Below are positions 18,902 through 27,430 of a stretch of 64,000 bases of DNA, in pieces (within the stretch, counting starts at the first letter, position 1; every line of letters starts with the position of its first letter). The stretch spans positions 121,303 through 185,302 of the forward strand of contig CAKQIY010000001.1 of NCBI GenBank assembly GCA_934247115.1, written 5' to 3'. The stretch comes from an uncultured Coprococcus sp. (GTDB lineage Bacteria; Bacillota; Clostridia; Lachnospirales; Lachnospiraceae). The notes under the pieces are model-generated. The model saw only the letters and a list, made by a program, of their open reading frames with translations, was not told the origin of the DNA and searched no databases. A program made the position numbers and the translations under genes.

Positions 18902-19672
18902 TTACTCCGTTTTAACAAGAACAACTGTTACATTATCAGTTTCTTTTCTGTACTTCACCAGCTCAGTAAGGAACTTACAGCCATTCTCCATCTCTTCCTC
19001 TGTGCTGCATGCCCCAGGACCGATCTTGTCAACGATCTCTTCATTGGTTATCTTATGTCTGAACCCATCTGAGCACAGCATGTAGTGTGCTCCGGCTACG
19101 ATATCTCCGGCTATGAAATCAGGTTCCACCACAGGTGAAGCACCCACACACTGAAGAAGAACGCTTCTTCTGCTGTCGGTCTCCGCCTGCTCAGGTGTCA
19201 GTCTGCCTGCCGCGATCTCCCTTGCGACCAGGGTCTGGTCCGCAGTGAGCTGTCTTATACCTGATGTTATCTCATATATACGGCTATCTCCCACATGAAC
19301 TATGTAATATTTTCCTCTGTACATAAGTATCGCGGACACGGTAGTTCCAAGCATGATCCCGTTCTGCTCTCCATATGCCTTGATCTTCTCGTTCATATCC
19401 ACGGTAAGTCTCATCCACTGATATTGAAGTGCGCCCTCGCTGAAGCTTTCACTTCTCACCATATCTGCAAACTGTGTGTCAAACCATTCACAGAATGCAC
19501 ATATGACCTCCTTGCTGGCGACTTCACCCTTGGCTAGGCCTCCCATTCCATCACAGACTATGGCGAACACGATCTGTCCCTCAGGGGTATCTGCAATCTT
19601 TATAGCAAGAGAATCCTGATTCGTTTTCTTTTTTATCCCCACATCTGTATTGTATACTGCATTAAACCCCAT
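18902..19672 (-). CDS. PP2C-family Ser/Thr protein phosphatase
   Basis: A 256-residue metal-dependent phosphatase expected to reverse the kinase encoded 12 bp downstream. The metal-binding motifs are intact: NQDSLAI near residue 18, VCDGMGGLAKGE, GTTVSAILMYRGKYYIVHVG, HVGDSRIYEI, the QLTADQTL segment, and LCSDGFRHKI near the C-terminus. It has the size of B. subtilis PrpC/Stp. AGGAATAACATA precedes the ATG at 19672. It lies in the same operon as the kinase and the FHA readers. Confidence 0.93.
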   Translation of the reverse strand: MGFNAVYNTDVGIKKKTNQDSLAIKIADTPEGQIVFAIVCDGMGGLAKGEVASKEVICAFCEWFDTQFADMVRSESFSEGALQYQWMRLTVDMNEKIKAYGEQNGIMLGTTVSAILMYRGKYYIVHVGDSRIYEITSGIRQLTADQTLVAREIAAGRLTPEQAETDSRRSVLLQCVGASPVVEPDFIAGDIVAGAHYMLCSDGFRHKITNEEIVDKIGPGACSTEEEMENGCKFLTELVKYRKETDNVTVVLVKTE

Positions 19673-19707
19673 TATGTTATTCCTCCCAAAAGTATGTATT
19701 CTCCGGC

Positions 19708-21756
19708 CTACACAACATGATATATGAATTCTTCATTGCCCAGTATAACTGACGCATTGTTCGTGAGAAATCTCTCTTCACCCCCATGAAGCTCCTCGCC
19801 GTTGATATAGGTTCCATTCGTTGAACCATTATCCCTGATAAAACACACACCATTTCTCTTGGTTATAACACAATGGATCTTGCTTATAGCCGGATTATCC
19901 ACAACCGCATAATCTACCTTGGAAGCCTTGTGTCCTATCTTGAACTCTGCCTTGTCAAGATTTATTCTCTCTCCAGTTCTTGTCCTTACAAAATACGGAG
20001 CCGGACCTCCTGCTGGAGACATCTGTGGTATCTGCGCTTCTCCCTGTGGTCCGTTCATCTGGCCCATCGGCGGTATTGGTGCTTCTACCTGCGGTCCGTT
20101 CATCTGGCCCATCGGCGGTATTGGTGCTTCTCCCTGTGGTCCGTTCATCTGGCCCATCGGCGGTATCTGCGCTTCTACCTGCGGTCCGTTCATCTGGCCC
20201 ATCGGTGGTATCTGCGCTTCTACCTGCGGTCCGTTCATCTGGCCCATCGGCGGTATTGGTGCTTCTACCTGCGGTCCGTTCATCTGACCCATCGGCGGCA
20301 TCGGTGGCACAGGTCTTCCTCCAAATGGATTGCCCATCTGTACAGGCGGTATATTCTCAGGTTCCTCCGCAGCAGGCTCTGCATCTGGAACTGTTTCTGC
20401 TTCTTCAGATCCATTATCCACAGCCTCCAATGCCTCATCTTCCTGAACAGGCACCGGAGCAGCTTCTACAGCGTGTTCTTCTGCAACAGGCTCTTCAACA
20501 ACCGGAGTCTCTGAAGCCGGTTCCTCTGTCACAGCTTTATCCTGTTCTTTCTCCTCTGTCTCTGCTCTTTCAGGAATATCCTGTTCTGGCATCGGTGGCA
20601 TCTGACCATTCATCTGGTCCATCGGTGGTACCTGGCCATTCATCTGGCTCATCGGCGGCATCGGTGGCACCTGGCCATTCATCTGGCCCATCGGTGGCAC
20701 CTGGCCATTCATCTGGCCCATCGGCGGCATCGGTGGCACCTGGCCATTCATCTGGCCCATCGGCGGCACCTGGCCGTTCATCTGGCCCATCGGCGGCATC
20801 GGCGGCATCGGTGGCACCTGGCCGTTCATCCGGCCCATCGGCGGCATCGGTGGTACCTGGCCATTCATCTGGCCCATCGGCGGCATCGGTGGTACCTGGC
20901 CGTTCATCTGGCCCATCGGCGGCACCTGGCCGTTCATCTGGCCCATCGGTGGCATCGGTGGCACCTGACCGTTCATCTGGCCCATCGGTGGCATCGGTGG
21001 TACCTGGCCATTCAACTGGCCCATCGGCGGCATCGGTGGTACCTGGCCATTCATTCTTGCATTATTCCTTATAACTCCAAGTCGGTTGACCTTCGGGGAA
21101 TCACCGCCCCTCAGAATATGGCTGTTGCCGGTAGGCATATCAGTCATATTGGCTACCGGTGTTCCCTTCTTCAGTTCAGAAGGTCTTATACCTATATCAA
21201 GCAGCATGGCTGCCACTTCATTCTTCATATCTGATACCGAGAATGTCCCCGGCATATTGGCGTAATTTATAAGCCGTGCAACATAGTTGTCAGTGTCTGC
21301 CTCTGAATATCTGGCATCGACTATTATGGACTTTATGAGATCCCTCACTTCGTTCAGATCCGTAAATTCCTTGTCAACAGGAGCCACAACGAATCTCACC
21401 TCATAGTTCTCAGGTGACACAAATACATGCTGAACATCCTTTGCCACATAACTCAGAGATACCATACCCTTGCCAAATGCCTCAAGTCCATCGAGCACAT
21501 TGTAGATGATCATAAGCATCTGCTTCTTGTCCATCTCCTGCCTCATGATCTCTGGAAGAGTCTTAACCCCAGATATCTCGTACTCAAACATTCTGCTTCC
21601 GCCATTCTCCTGCATATCACATGGGATCATCTGACATATGGCTCCACTCCTGCTCATGTCATACACCTTGGCATCAACCACGTCATTCACATCAAGTGCA
21701 TAGCTTATTCTGTATCTGTCTCCACCTGGGATAACACTTATCTTATCCTTATTCAT
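19708..21756 (-). CDS. FHA-domain protein with EssB-like N-terminal domain and two Pro/Gly/Met repeat blocks
   Basis: A 682-residue cytoplasmic reader protein. Residues 1-200 match the shape of DUF6382-type N-termini and, by my reading, the pseudokinase-like domain of EssB/YukC (IIYNVLDGLEAFGKGMVSLSYV, then VFVSPENYEVRFVVAPVD). About 230-400 is a block of some 13 MNGQVPPMPPMGQ-type repeats, then an acidic Glu/Ala stretch, then six MNGPQVEAPIPPMGQ-type repeats. The C-terminal FHA domain has FKIGHKASKVDYAV, ISKIHCVI and NGSTNGTYING; the conserved first-loop Arg is replaced by His. No membrane segment is seen. Second gene of the kinase operon. A role as phospho-Thr reader is inferred from the domain. 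Confidence 0.85.
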   Translation of the reverse strand: MNKDKISVIPGGDRYRISYALDVNDVVDAKVYDMSRSGAICQMIPCDMQENGGSRMFEYEISGVKTLPEIMRQEMDKKQMLMIIYNVLDGLEAFGKGMVSLSYVAKDVQHVFVSPENYEVRFVVAPVDKEFTDLNEVRDLIKSIIVDARYSEADTDNYVARLINYANMPGTFSVSDMKNEVAAMLLDIGIRPSELKKGTPVANMTDMPTGNSHILRGGDSPKVNRLGVIRNNARMNGQVPPMPPMGQLNGQVPPMPPMGQMNGQVPPMPPMGQMNGQVPPMGQMNGQVPPMPPMGQMNGQVPPMPPMGRMNGQVPPMPPMPPMGQMNGQVPPMGQMNGQVPPMPPMGQMNGQVPPMGQMNGQVPPMPPMSQMNGQVPPMDQMNGQMPPMPEQDIPERAETEEKEQDKAVTEEPASETPVVEEPVAEEHAVEAAPVPVQEDEALEAVDNGSEEAETVPDAEPAAEEPENIPPVQMGNPFGGRPVPPMPPMGQMNGPQVEAPIPPMGQMNGPQVEAQIPPMGQMNGPQVEAQIPPMGQMNGPQGEAPIPPMGQMNGPQVEAPIPPMGQMNGPQGEAQIPQMSPAGGPAPYFVRTRTGERINLDKAEFKIGHKASKVDYAVVDNPAISKIHCVITKRNGVCFIRDNGSTNGTYINGEELHGGEERFLTNNASVILGNEEFIYHVV
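20018..20300 (-). repeat. 45-bp tandem repeats encoding MNGPQVEAPIPPMGQ
   Basis: Six in-frame 15-residue units alternate between PQVEA and PQGEA and between APIPP and AQIPP. They lie between the acidic stretch and the FHA domain. Confidence 0.88.
20600..21060 (-). repeat. 30/39-bp tandem repeats encoding MNGQVPPMPPMGQ
   Basis: About 13 in-frame units, either 13 residues (MNGQVPPMPPMGQ) or 10 residues (MNGQVPPMGQ), with synonymous differences between copies. They form a flexible Pro-rich arm that is likely to vary in length between strains. Confidence 0.88.
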
Positions 21757-21787
21757 CTAAAAATTTACCCCCTTTAGTAAACACCAA

Positions 21788-21826
21788 AAGCAGGTATTGC
21801 TACCTGCTCTTATCCCACATATGTGG
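21788..21826 (-). terminator. Stem-loops between the two FHA genes, possible attenuator
   Basis: AGCAGGTA pairs with TACCTGCT (21788-21807) and on the minus strand is followed by TTTTGG. The perfect palindrome CCCACATATGTGGG lies at 21813-21826. The gap between the FHA genes is 80 bp, long for this operon. Partial termination here would lower expression of the downstream genes relative to the first FHA gene. Confidence 0.5.
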
Positions 21827-21836
21827 GCTGTGTATA

Positions 21837-23471
21837 TTATCCTAATTTGAAAATGAAATCTTCCCCGCCTATGCTTATCATCGCATCATTGTTAAGCTTC
21901 TTTTCTTCGTTCTCATCAAGGCGTGTTCCATTCAGGTATGTACCATTGGTCGCCTTATTATCCTTGAGATAACATCCGTCCTCTCTCTGATAAATGATGA
22001 TATGTACTTTGCTTATGGCTCCATTGCCACCTACATGATAGTCAACGCCACGTCCTGCCTTGCCTACCTTGAACACAGCCTTGTTCACCATAACTCTCTC
22101 TCCGGTATTCACGCGGACAATATATGGCATAGCCTTCGGTACACCGCTAGGTGATGCCGGTCTCTCAGGCTCTGTATCCTTCACTACGTTCATGCCGCCT
22201 GTGAGCTCAACTGTACTTCCTGTTCCAGTCTTCTCCGGCTCAGCATTCTTAGATGTAACCGGCTCCATATTCGTCTCCGGTTCAGCGCTCTGATCATCCG
22301 CAAACTGTGGTGCTATGATCTGCTCTGTTGGATTATCCGTCTGAACTTCCTCTGCTTCCACAACTGCCTTCTGTATGATCTTCGCCCTGTTGATCTTGAT
22401 ATTCTTGATAACAGGCGGATTGTCTATAAGCTCATCCGGTGATATAAGCTGAGGCTTCTGCTCCTCCTTCTTATCAAGTTCAACCTCTGTAACTCCATCC
22501 GCTGCCCTTGCAACCTCAGTCAGACCGGATTCACTATGCGGAGCCATATCTGAAGTCAGAGCCTCCGTATAGCCCTCATCATCCTGTGTCTCATCGATGG
22601 CATTGTCAGCCTCCAGCTCCTCAAAGACGCTGTCGTCAAACACCGACATATCTATACCTGATGACGGCTTTGGCTCATCGGTCTTCTCTCCATCATCCAG
22701 ATCAAGATCCTTGAATATATCACTTACTTCTGATGATTCCTCAAACTCATCTGAAACATCCTGGTCGTCCCCATCGTCATCGCCTCCAAATGATACATCC
22801 TCATACTCAGGAAGATCATCCAGGCTTGTGTCAGATGCTGTATCCACTGTAGACTGCGAAACTGACATGTCAGATCCTATGTCAACGAAATTCTCCTCAA
22901 CCCGCATTCCTGCAGACTCCATCAGCTCGGTAAGCTGTGAATAGAAGTTTCTCACTGTAAACTTATCAGCATTCAACAGATTCAGAAGCTTTGCTACGTA
23001 ATTGCAATCCTCGTTATCATCATATATAACACTTGTCAGAAGATCCTTTGCAAACATTCTGAATTCAGCATTGATATTGGCCTCTGATTCAATAGGAACA
23101 CACAGCATACCAACGTCATATGTGACAGGATTCACATATGTGAACTCCTTGTGCAATACCACATATGATGCAGGGATTCCAAGATCTCGTAAATTAACAA
23201 TTCCAGAAGCTACCCCTCTGATTATCCCCAATATCTTCTCAGCATTTACCGTATTCGAAAGGAGTGCGTCAACCGTTGTCCTGCCTGTCACGTTGTATGT
23301 AAGATAATCGTTCTCATCATCCTCTTCATAAATGATATCAATGAGCTCAGGAATTTTGTTTTCCTCGAGATAATCCAACAACTCTTCATCAAACTCACAA
23401 TCATCATCCAGAATATAAGACAGATATTTCTCAGATCCGATATTTCTTACCTTGAAACTTATTTTCCTCAT
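21837..23471 (-). CDS. FHA-domain protein with EssB-like N-terminal domain and acidic linker
   Basis: A 544-residue reader protein and first gene of the kinase operon. Residues 1-195 resemble the N-terminus of the next gene's product (IIRGVASGIVNLRDLGIPASYV, then FTYVNPVTYDVGMLCVP), again EssB/YukC-like. Residues 200-445 form an Asp/Glu/Ser-rich linker of low complexity. The C-terminal FHA domain has FKVGKAGRGVDYHV, ISKVHIIIYQ and NKATNGTYLNG. ATG at 23471 is preceded by AGGAGGAATATTTG; a TTG directly before it is an alternative. No membrane segment. Unlike the second FHA protein, its linker is charged rather than Pro/Met repeats, so the two may serve different partners. Confidence 0.85.
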   Translation of the reverse strand: MRKISFKVRNIGSEKYLSYILDDDCEFDEELLDYLEENKIPELIDIIYEEDDENDYLTYNVTGRTTVDALLSNTVNAEKILGIIRGVASGIVNLRDLGIPASYVVLHKEFTYVNPVTYDVGMLCVPIESEANINAEFRMFAKDLLTSVIYDDNEDCNYVAKLLNLLNADKFTVRNFYSQLTELMESAGMRVEENFVDIGSDMSVSQSTVDTASDTSLDDLPEYEDVSFGGDDDGDDQDVSDEFEESSEVSDIFKDLDLDDGEKTDEPKPSSGIDMSVFDDSVFEELEADNAIDETQDDEGYTEALTSDMAPHSESGLTEVARAADGVTEVELDKKEEQKPQLISPDELIDNPPVIKNIKINRAKIIQKAVVEAEEVQTDNPTEQIIAPQFADDQSAEPETNMEPVTSKNAEPEKTGTGSTVELTGGMNVVKDTEPERPASPSGVPKAMPYIVRVNTGERVMVNKAVFKVGKAGRGVDYHVGGNGAISKVHIIIYQREDGCYLKDNKATNGTYLNGTRLDENEEKKLNNDAMISIGGEDFIFKLG

Positions 23472-23526
23472 CAAATATTCCTCCTATCGCACCTCCATAA
23501 GTGCATAATCAAATGCACAAAAACCC

Positions 23527-23601
23527 AAAAGGGTACATACTCCTTTATTATATATAAAAAGTCTATATATCGCAAGCAGTTTATACCCTTTTAGATAAAA
23601 T
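23527..23601 (-). promoter_or_regulatory. Promoter of the kinase/FHA operon inside a 9-bp inverted repeat
   Basis: Minus strand: -35 TTGCGA (23570-23575), 17-bp spacer, -10 TATAAT (23547-23552). The arms AAAAGGGTA and TACCCTTTT (plus-strand 23527-23535 and 23593-23601) flank it symmetrically, which could be an operator or a looped RNA 5' end. The gap to the first gene is about 75 bp. Confidence 0.6.
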
Positions 23602-23630
23602 ACACTATGTATTTGTATCGTGTCTCTGAA

Positions 23631-23648
23631 GCCCGTTATACAACGGGC
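23631..23648 (-). other. Stem-loop behind mltG
   Basis: GCCCGTT-atac-AACGGGC lies 15 bp after the mltG stop. No U-run follows on the minus strand, so it is a weak or Rho-assisted terminator at best, and some mltG transcripts may read into the kinase operon. Confidence 0.45.
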
Positions 23649-23662
23649 CCACACGCTTATTC

Positions 23663-24784
23663 CTACTCTCCATCCGACGATTCGTCAGAGGACTCTCCGT
23701 CAGCTGATTCCTTCTCTGCCTTGGCAGCATCAGCCTTCTCAATATCCTCAAGATGTCCCTCATATGTCTCATTGAAGATACATGCTCCCTGACTCTCATC
23801 TGATGTCAGATAGTAATAGTAATCATGCTTTACCGCATTCAGAACACCCTCTATGGACGCCTCTCCAGGATTACAGATAGGGCCAACAGGAAGTCCTGTA
23901 TATTTGTATGTGTTGTATGGCGAATCAACTTCAAGATCGTCATATGACAGTTCTGCCTGATCATACTGTCCATCAGTTACCTCGTACAGGACCGAAGGGT
24001 CTACCTGAAGCGGCATATCATCATTAAGTCTGTTGATGAATACACCAGCTACCATAGGCCTGTCAGAGTCAAGCTTACACTCCTTCTCAACTATAGACGC
24101 CATGGTGAGCACCTCAAAATCAGTGTATCCCAGATCCTCAGCCTTCTTCTTGAAATCATCCGTGTATATGCTGTTAAACTTGTCTATCATAGACTGTATG
24201 AGTTCCTTCGGAGTCATATCCACATATATGTCATATGTCGCAGGGAACAGGAATCCCTGAAGTGCATACTTGACCTGTGATGATGGTATCTCAAATGGAT
24301 ACTCAAAATCTCCAGACTTACATTCAGCAAGGAAATCCTTGGCTGTACAGAAGCCCAGCTCCTCACATCTGTCTGCGATCTGCTCCACAGTAAATCCCTC
24401 CGGAACGGTCAGCGTATACTGTACCTCCCTGGTGGATTCCACATAACACAGAGTCTTGATCATGTCCATCGTGGACATGCCACTGTTAAGCGTATATGTT
24501 CCAGGCTGAAGACTGCCACTGTACTGTGAACCTGTCATCCTGAGCTGGAAGGCCAGCTTATACTTTATAAGTCCCGCATCTTTAAGTATGCTCGCTGCAT
24601 CCTTGACAGATGTACCATTATCTATAGTTATCTCAACATCCTCTCCGGCTTCTCCGCCAGCAGCTCCCTGATATTCCCTCATGAACTCCGTGTAAGAGCT
24701 TTTCGCCTTGCTTACTCCAAATAAGACCAGACACACAGCAATGGCAATTATTATAACCGGCCTTATGATACTTTTCCAATCCAT
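23663..24784 (-). CDS. mltG: Endolytic murein transglycosylase MltG
   Basis: Membrane-bound lytic transglycosylase that cuts nascent peptidoglycan glycan strands and sets their length. In 373 residues there is an N-terminal membrane anchor (7-24), a LysM-like region (50-125), and the YceG catalytic domain with GFLFPATYD (177-185), the catalytic Glu in ASIVEKE (E233), and PYNTYKYTGLPVGPICNPG. The last 25 residues are a Ser/Glu/Asp-rich tail. Located directly upstream of the kinase/FHA operon. Peptidoglycan synthesis is a known process for Ser/Thr kinase control in Firmicutes, but the link here rests only on position. Confidence 0.93.
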   Translation of the reverse strand: MDWKSIIRPVIIIAIAVCLVLFGVSKAKSSYTEFMREYQGAAGGEAGEDVEITIDNGTSVKDAASILKDAGLIKYKLAFQLRMTGSQYSGSLQPGTYTLNSGMSTMDMIKTLCYVESTREVQYTLTVPEGFTVEQIADRCEELGFCTAKDFLAECKSGDFEYPFEIPSSQVKYALQGFLFPATYDIYVDMTPKELIQSMIDKFNSIYTDDFKKKAEDLGYTDFEVLTMASIVEKECKLDSDRPMVAGVFINRLNDDMPLQVDPSVLYEVTDGQYDQAELSYDDLEVDSPYNTYKYTGLPVGPICNPGEASIEGVLNAVKHDYYYYLTSDESQGACIFNETYEGHLEDIEKADAAKAEKESADGESSDESSDGE

Positions 24785-24877
24785 CCTTATCTCCTTCTAC
24801 ATAGGCAATTTTCATTTGCCTGTTCTCTAAAGTAATGTTATCATAACCCTATCTCAATCAAGAAAGGAATGATATAC

Positions 24878-25396
24878 GTGGCAAATCCAATAGTAACTAT
24901 AACCATGGAAAACGGTGACGTCATGAAAGCTGAGCTTTATCCTGACATCGCACCAAATACTGTAAACAACTTCATCTCACTTGTAAAGAAGGGCTTCTAT
25001 GACGGAATCATCTTCCATCGTGTCATAAAAGGCTTCATGATACAGGGTGGAGATCCACAGGGAATCGGCATCGGCGGTCCTGGATACTCCATCAAGGGAG
25101 AATTCTCACAGAACGGCTTTGCGAACGACCTTGCTCATACACCAGGTGTACTGTCCATGGCGCGTTCAATGATGCCTGATTCTGCAGGTTCACAGTTCTT
25201 TATCATGCACAAGACATCTCCACATCTGGATGGTGCCTATGCAGCCTTTGGCAAGGTTATCGAGGGACTTGACATCGTAGACAAGATTGCAAATGTGCCA
25301 ACCGACTACAATGACAAGCCTCGTCAGGAGCAGAAGATGAAGACTGTAACAGTCGAGACCTTCGGCGTTGATTATCCTGAACCTGTAAAGGCTTAA
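24878..25396 (+). CDS. ppiB: Peptidyl-prolyl cis-trans isomerase, cyclophilin type
   Basis: Cytoplasmic cyclophilin of 172 residues that isomerises Xaa-Pro bonds. Motifs GIIFHRVIKGFMIQGGDPQG, AHTPGVLSMAR, and SAGSQFFIMHKTSPHLDGAYAAFGKV are intact. A GTG start at 24878 is chosen since AAAGGA stands 9 bp before it. The ATG at 24869 abuts the Shine-Dalgarno sequence and would add only three residues. Divergent from mltG and followed by a strong terminator; a single-gene unit. Confidence 0.93.
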   Translation: MANPIVTITMENGDVMKAELYPDIAPNTVNNFISLVKKGFYDGIIFHRVIKGFMIQGGDPQGIGIGGPGYSIKGEFSQNGFANDLAHTPGVLSMARSMMPDSAGSQFFIMHKTSPHLDGAYAAFGKVIEGLDIVDKIANVPTDYNDKPRQEQKMKTVTVETFGVDYPEPVKA

Positions 25397-25496
25397 TCGA
25401 AGTTATTATAAACCATATGGTAGGATTTGAAAACAGGAATAATTATTTTTAAGCATGTGGGAGACTCCCTCATCCATATTATTCCATCCCCAATAT

Positions 25497-25557
25497 AAAA
25501 TACGGGCTGCGGAATTGAAAATCACTGATAATATCAATTCCGCAGTCCGTATTTTAT
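25497..25557. terminator. Bidirectional intrinsic terminator
   Basis: AAAATACGGgCTGCGGAATTG pairs with CAATTCCGCAGtCCGTATTTT around a 17-base loop. It lies between convergent ppiB (+) and the ABC ATPase gene (-) and has T-runs both ways. Confidence 0.92.
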
Positions 25558-26234
25558 TATGCTGTCACCTCATCACTGACTATTTTCGCATTGTCAAGAA
25601 CGATCAGACGATTAGTCTTTTCTGCAATTTTTGCATCATGAGTAACCACAACCACTGTATTTCCCATATCATTTACCTTTTTCAGAATATCCAGGATCAT
25701 ATCTCCCGTAGCTGAATCCAATGCTCCGGTGGGCTCATCCGCAAGGATTATTTTGGGTTTATGGACAAGCGCTCTGGCGATTGCAACTCTCTGCTTCTGT
25801 CCTCCAGATATCTGTCCGGGGTACTTTTTCTTCAGGTCTGCTATGCCTACAAGTTCCAGCATCTCATCCACCCGGGATCTTCTCTCCTTTCCCGGTACAC
25901 CGGCTGCCTCAAGTGGAAGAGCAACATTTTCATATACACTGCAGTGATCAATGAGCGCAAAATTCTGAAATACAAAACCTATATAATCACGTCTGTACTT
26001 CCACAGATCCTTATCAGAGAGATGGGACACATCCTCTCCAAACAATCTGAATTCCCCACTGGTTGCTGTATCCAGAAAACCGGCAATATTCAATAATGTA
26101 GTCTTGCCTGAACCACTTCTTCCCATTATTGACAGAAATTCTCCCTCACCTATATCCAGCGACACATCATCAAGAGCCTGTATCTTATATGTATCACCCT
26201 TATATATTTTATTTATATGTCTCATCTCTATCAT
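25557..26234 (-). CDS. ABC transporter ATP-binding protein, MacB/LolD type
   Basis: A 225-residue ATPase that powers the two permeases encoded just upstream. Walker A GRSGSGKTT, Q-loop VFQNFALID, signature ISGGQKQRVAIARAL, Walker B IILADEPTGALD and the H-switch VVVVTHD are intact. ATG at 26234 overlaps the permease stop by an ATGA tetranucleotide (26231-26234) and the protein then begins MIEMRHINKIYKG, as expected for the family. Such ATPases drive export or self-immunity to antimicrobial peptides rather than nutrient import. Confidence 0.92.
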   Translation of the reverse strand: MIEMRHINKIYKGDTYKIQALDDVSLDIGEGEFLSIMGRSGSGKTTLLNIAGFLDTATSGEFRLFGEDVSHLSDKDLWKYRRDYIGFVFQNFALIDHCSVYENVALPLEAAGVPGKERRSRVDEMLELVGIADLKKKYPGQISGGQKQRVAIARALVHKPKIILADEPTGALDSATGDMILDILKKVNDMGNTVVVVTHDAKIAEKTNRLIVLDNAKIVSDEVTA

Positions 26235-27427
26235 AACCTTGCCCCCCCCATCAAGCTCAGGAGCTTTTTCTGTTTCACAGTCGACTGCGCTATGGTAGTT
26301 ATGATTACCATGCATAATATTCCGCAGACTCCCATCACAGGGAAAGTCATCCTGTATGTTACTATCCTGTCAGTTACACTCCGTATATTGATAAATGAGT
26401 ATATACTTACTGCTATTCCAAACGCTATAACGAACTTGATAATATTCTCAATCAAAAGCATCATATACAGATCCACAGGTGATACTCCATTTACACTCAT
26501 TATAGCTATATCCGTCCTTCTACTGAATACATCAGCAAGACTCGCAGTAAACAGTGCAGACACTGAAACCAACACAGCAAATGCGATCATTATACCTATG
26601 GCTCGAATAATTTCTTTATTCGAGTCCCGTTCCTCCTGTATACTCTCCTCCAGAGTATCGCTGTAATACATCAGCCCCTCCTCATCTGCCAGAGAATTCA
26701 TGTCCATCTTTACATCCGCAAGTTCGCCCTTCGATATGTTGCTTACATATATATTATTAAGCACCCCATCATAGAAACTGATAAATGAATCAAAATACCC
26801 TCTGTCCATCTCGGACACAATATAATCATCAAGCGTAACGCCTGCATCCATCTGTGCAAACAAAGGTTCAGCTATCCATCTGCTGCCCGGATCAAAGTAC
26901 CCGGCAACCATCATATGTGTATCTGTAGACATGTTCTGGAATACTGTACCAGGTGGATATTTGTCTTTCATATTCCTGCACATATAACATCTGATGCAAT
27001 CGTTCAAAGTATCACTCTCTGGAAGCTCATCAGTGAACGCCGTGCTGCAGAGTCCCATATTCCCATCTATAAAAAGGATATTTCTGTTCTCTGTTACACC
27101 ATCAGTCTGAATCTCCTGCTCCTGCATATACATAAAATAAGTCACTTTATCCTGATATCTGGCCTTCAGGTTCTGCAAAAGGCGCTCTACACCATAATAA
27201 TAATCATCATCCTCAAAACCTGTCACCTGAACGCTCATATTTACAAGATTACTTGAAGAGAACACTCTCTTTGTATCATATATGACATAATTTGACCTGA
27301 AGTACATTCCTACAGTTGTAAACAGAAGATAGAATGTTATTCCCATAACAACCACCATCAGCAGGAAACTGAGTTTTCTGCCAAATATATTCTCTATTAC
27401 CTTCTTCATCACAAATTTTATATGCAT
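26231..27427 (-). CDS. ABC transporter permease, FtsX/MacB-like
   Basis: A 398-residue permease with an N-terminal membrane segment (about 17-37, LSFLLMVVVMGITFYLLFTT), a long extracytoplasmic domain (about 40-275) and three C-terminal membrane segments, with the FtsX pattern RAIGIMIAFAVLVSVSALFT and DIAIMSVNGVSPVDLY. It overlaps the ATPase gene by 4 bp and lies 3 bp after the other permease gene, so the three are translationally coupled. Substrate unknown; the neighbouring secreted proteins are the obvious candidates. Confidence 0.85.
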   Translation of the reverse strand: MHIKFVMKKVIENIFGRKLSFLLMVVVMGITFYLLFTTVGMYFRSNYVIYDTKRVFSSSNLVNMSVQVTGFEDDDYYYGVERLLQNLKARYQDKVTYFMYMQEQEIQTDGVTENRNILFIDGNMGLCSTAFTDELPESDTLNDCIRCYMCRNMKDKYPPGTVFQNMSTDTHMMVAGYFDPGSRWIAEPLFAQMDAGVTLDDYIVSEMDRGYFDSFISFYDGVLNNIYVSNISKGELADVKMDMNSLADEEGLMYYSDTLEESIQEERDSNKEIIRAIGIMIAFAVLVSVSALFTASLADVFSRRTDIAIMSVNGVSPVDLYMMLLIENIIKFVIAFGIAVSIYSFINIRSVTDRIVTYRMTFPVMGVCGILCMVIITTIAQSTVKQKKLLSLMGGARL

Positions 27428-27430
27428 ATT

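Noticed and set aside
19980..21074. Plus-strand ORF of 364 codons rich in Ser/Gly/Pro
   Set aside because: It is the antisense of the FHA protein's repeat blocks. The repetitive DNA keeps the frame open by chance; no start signals.
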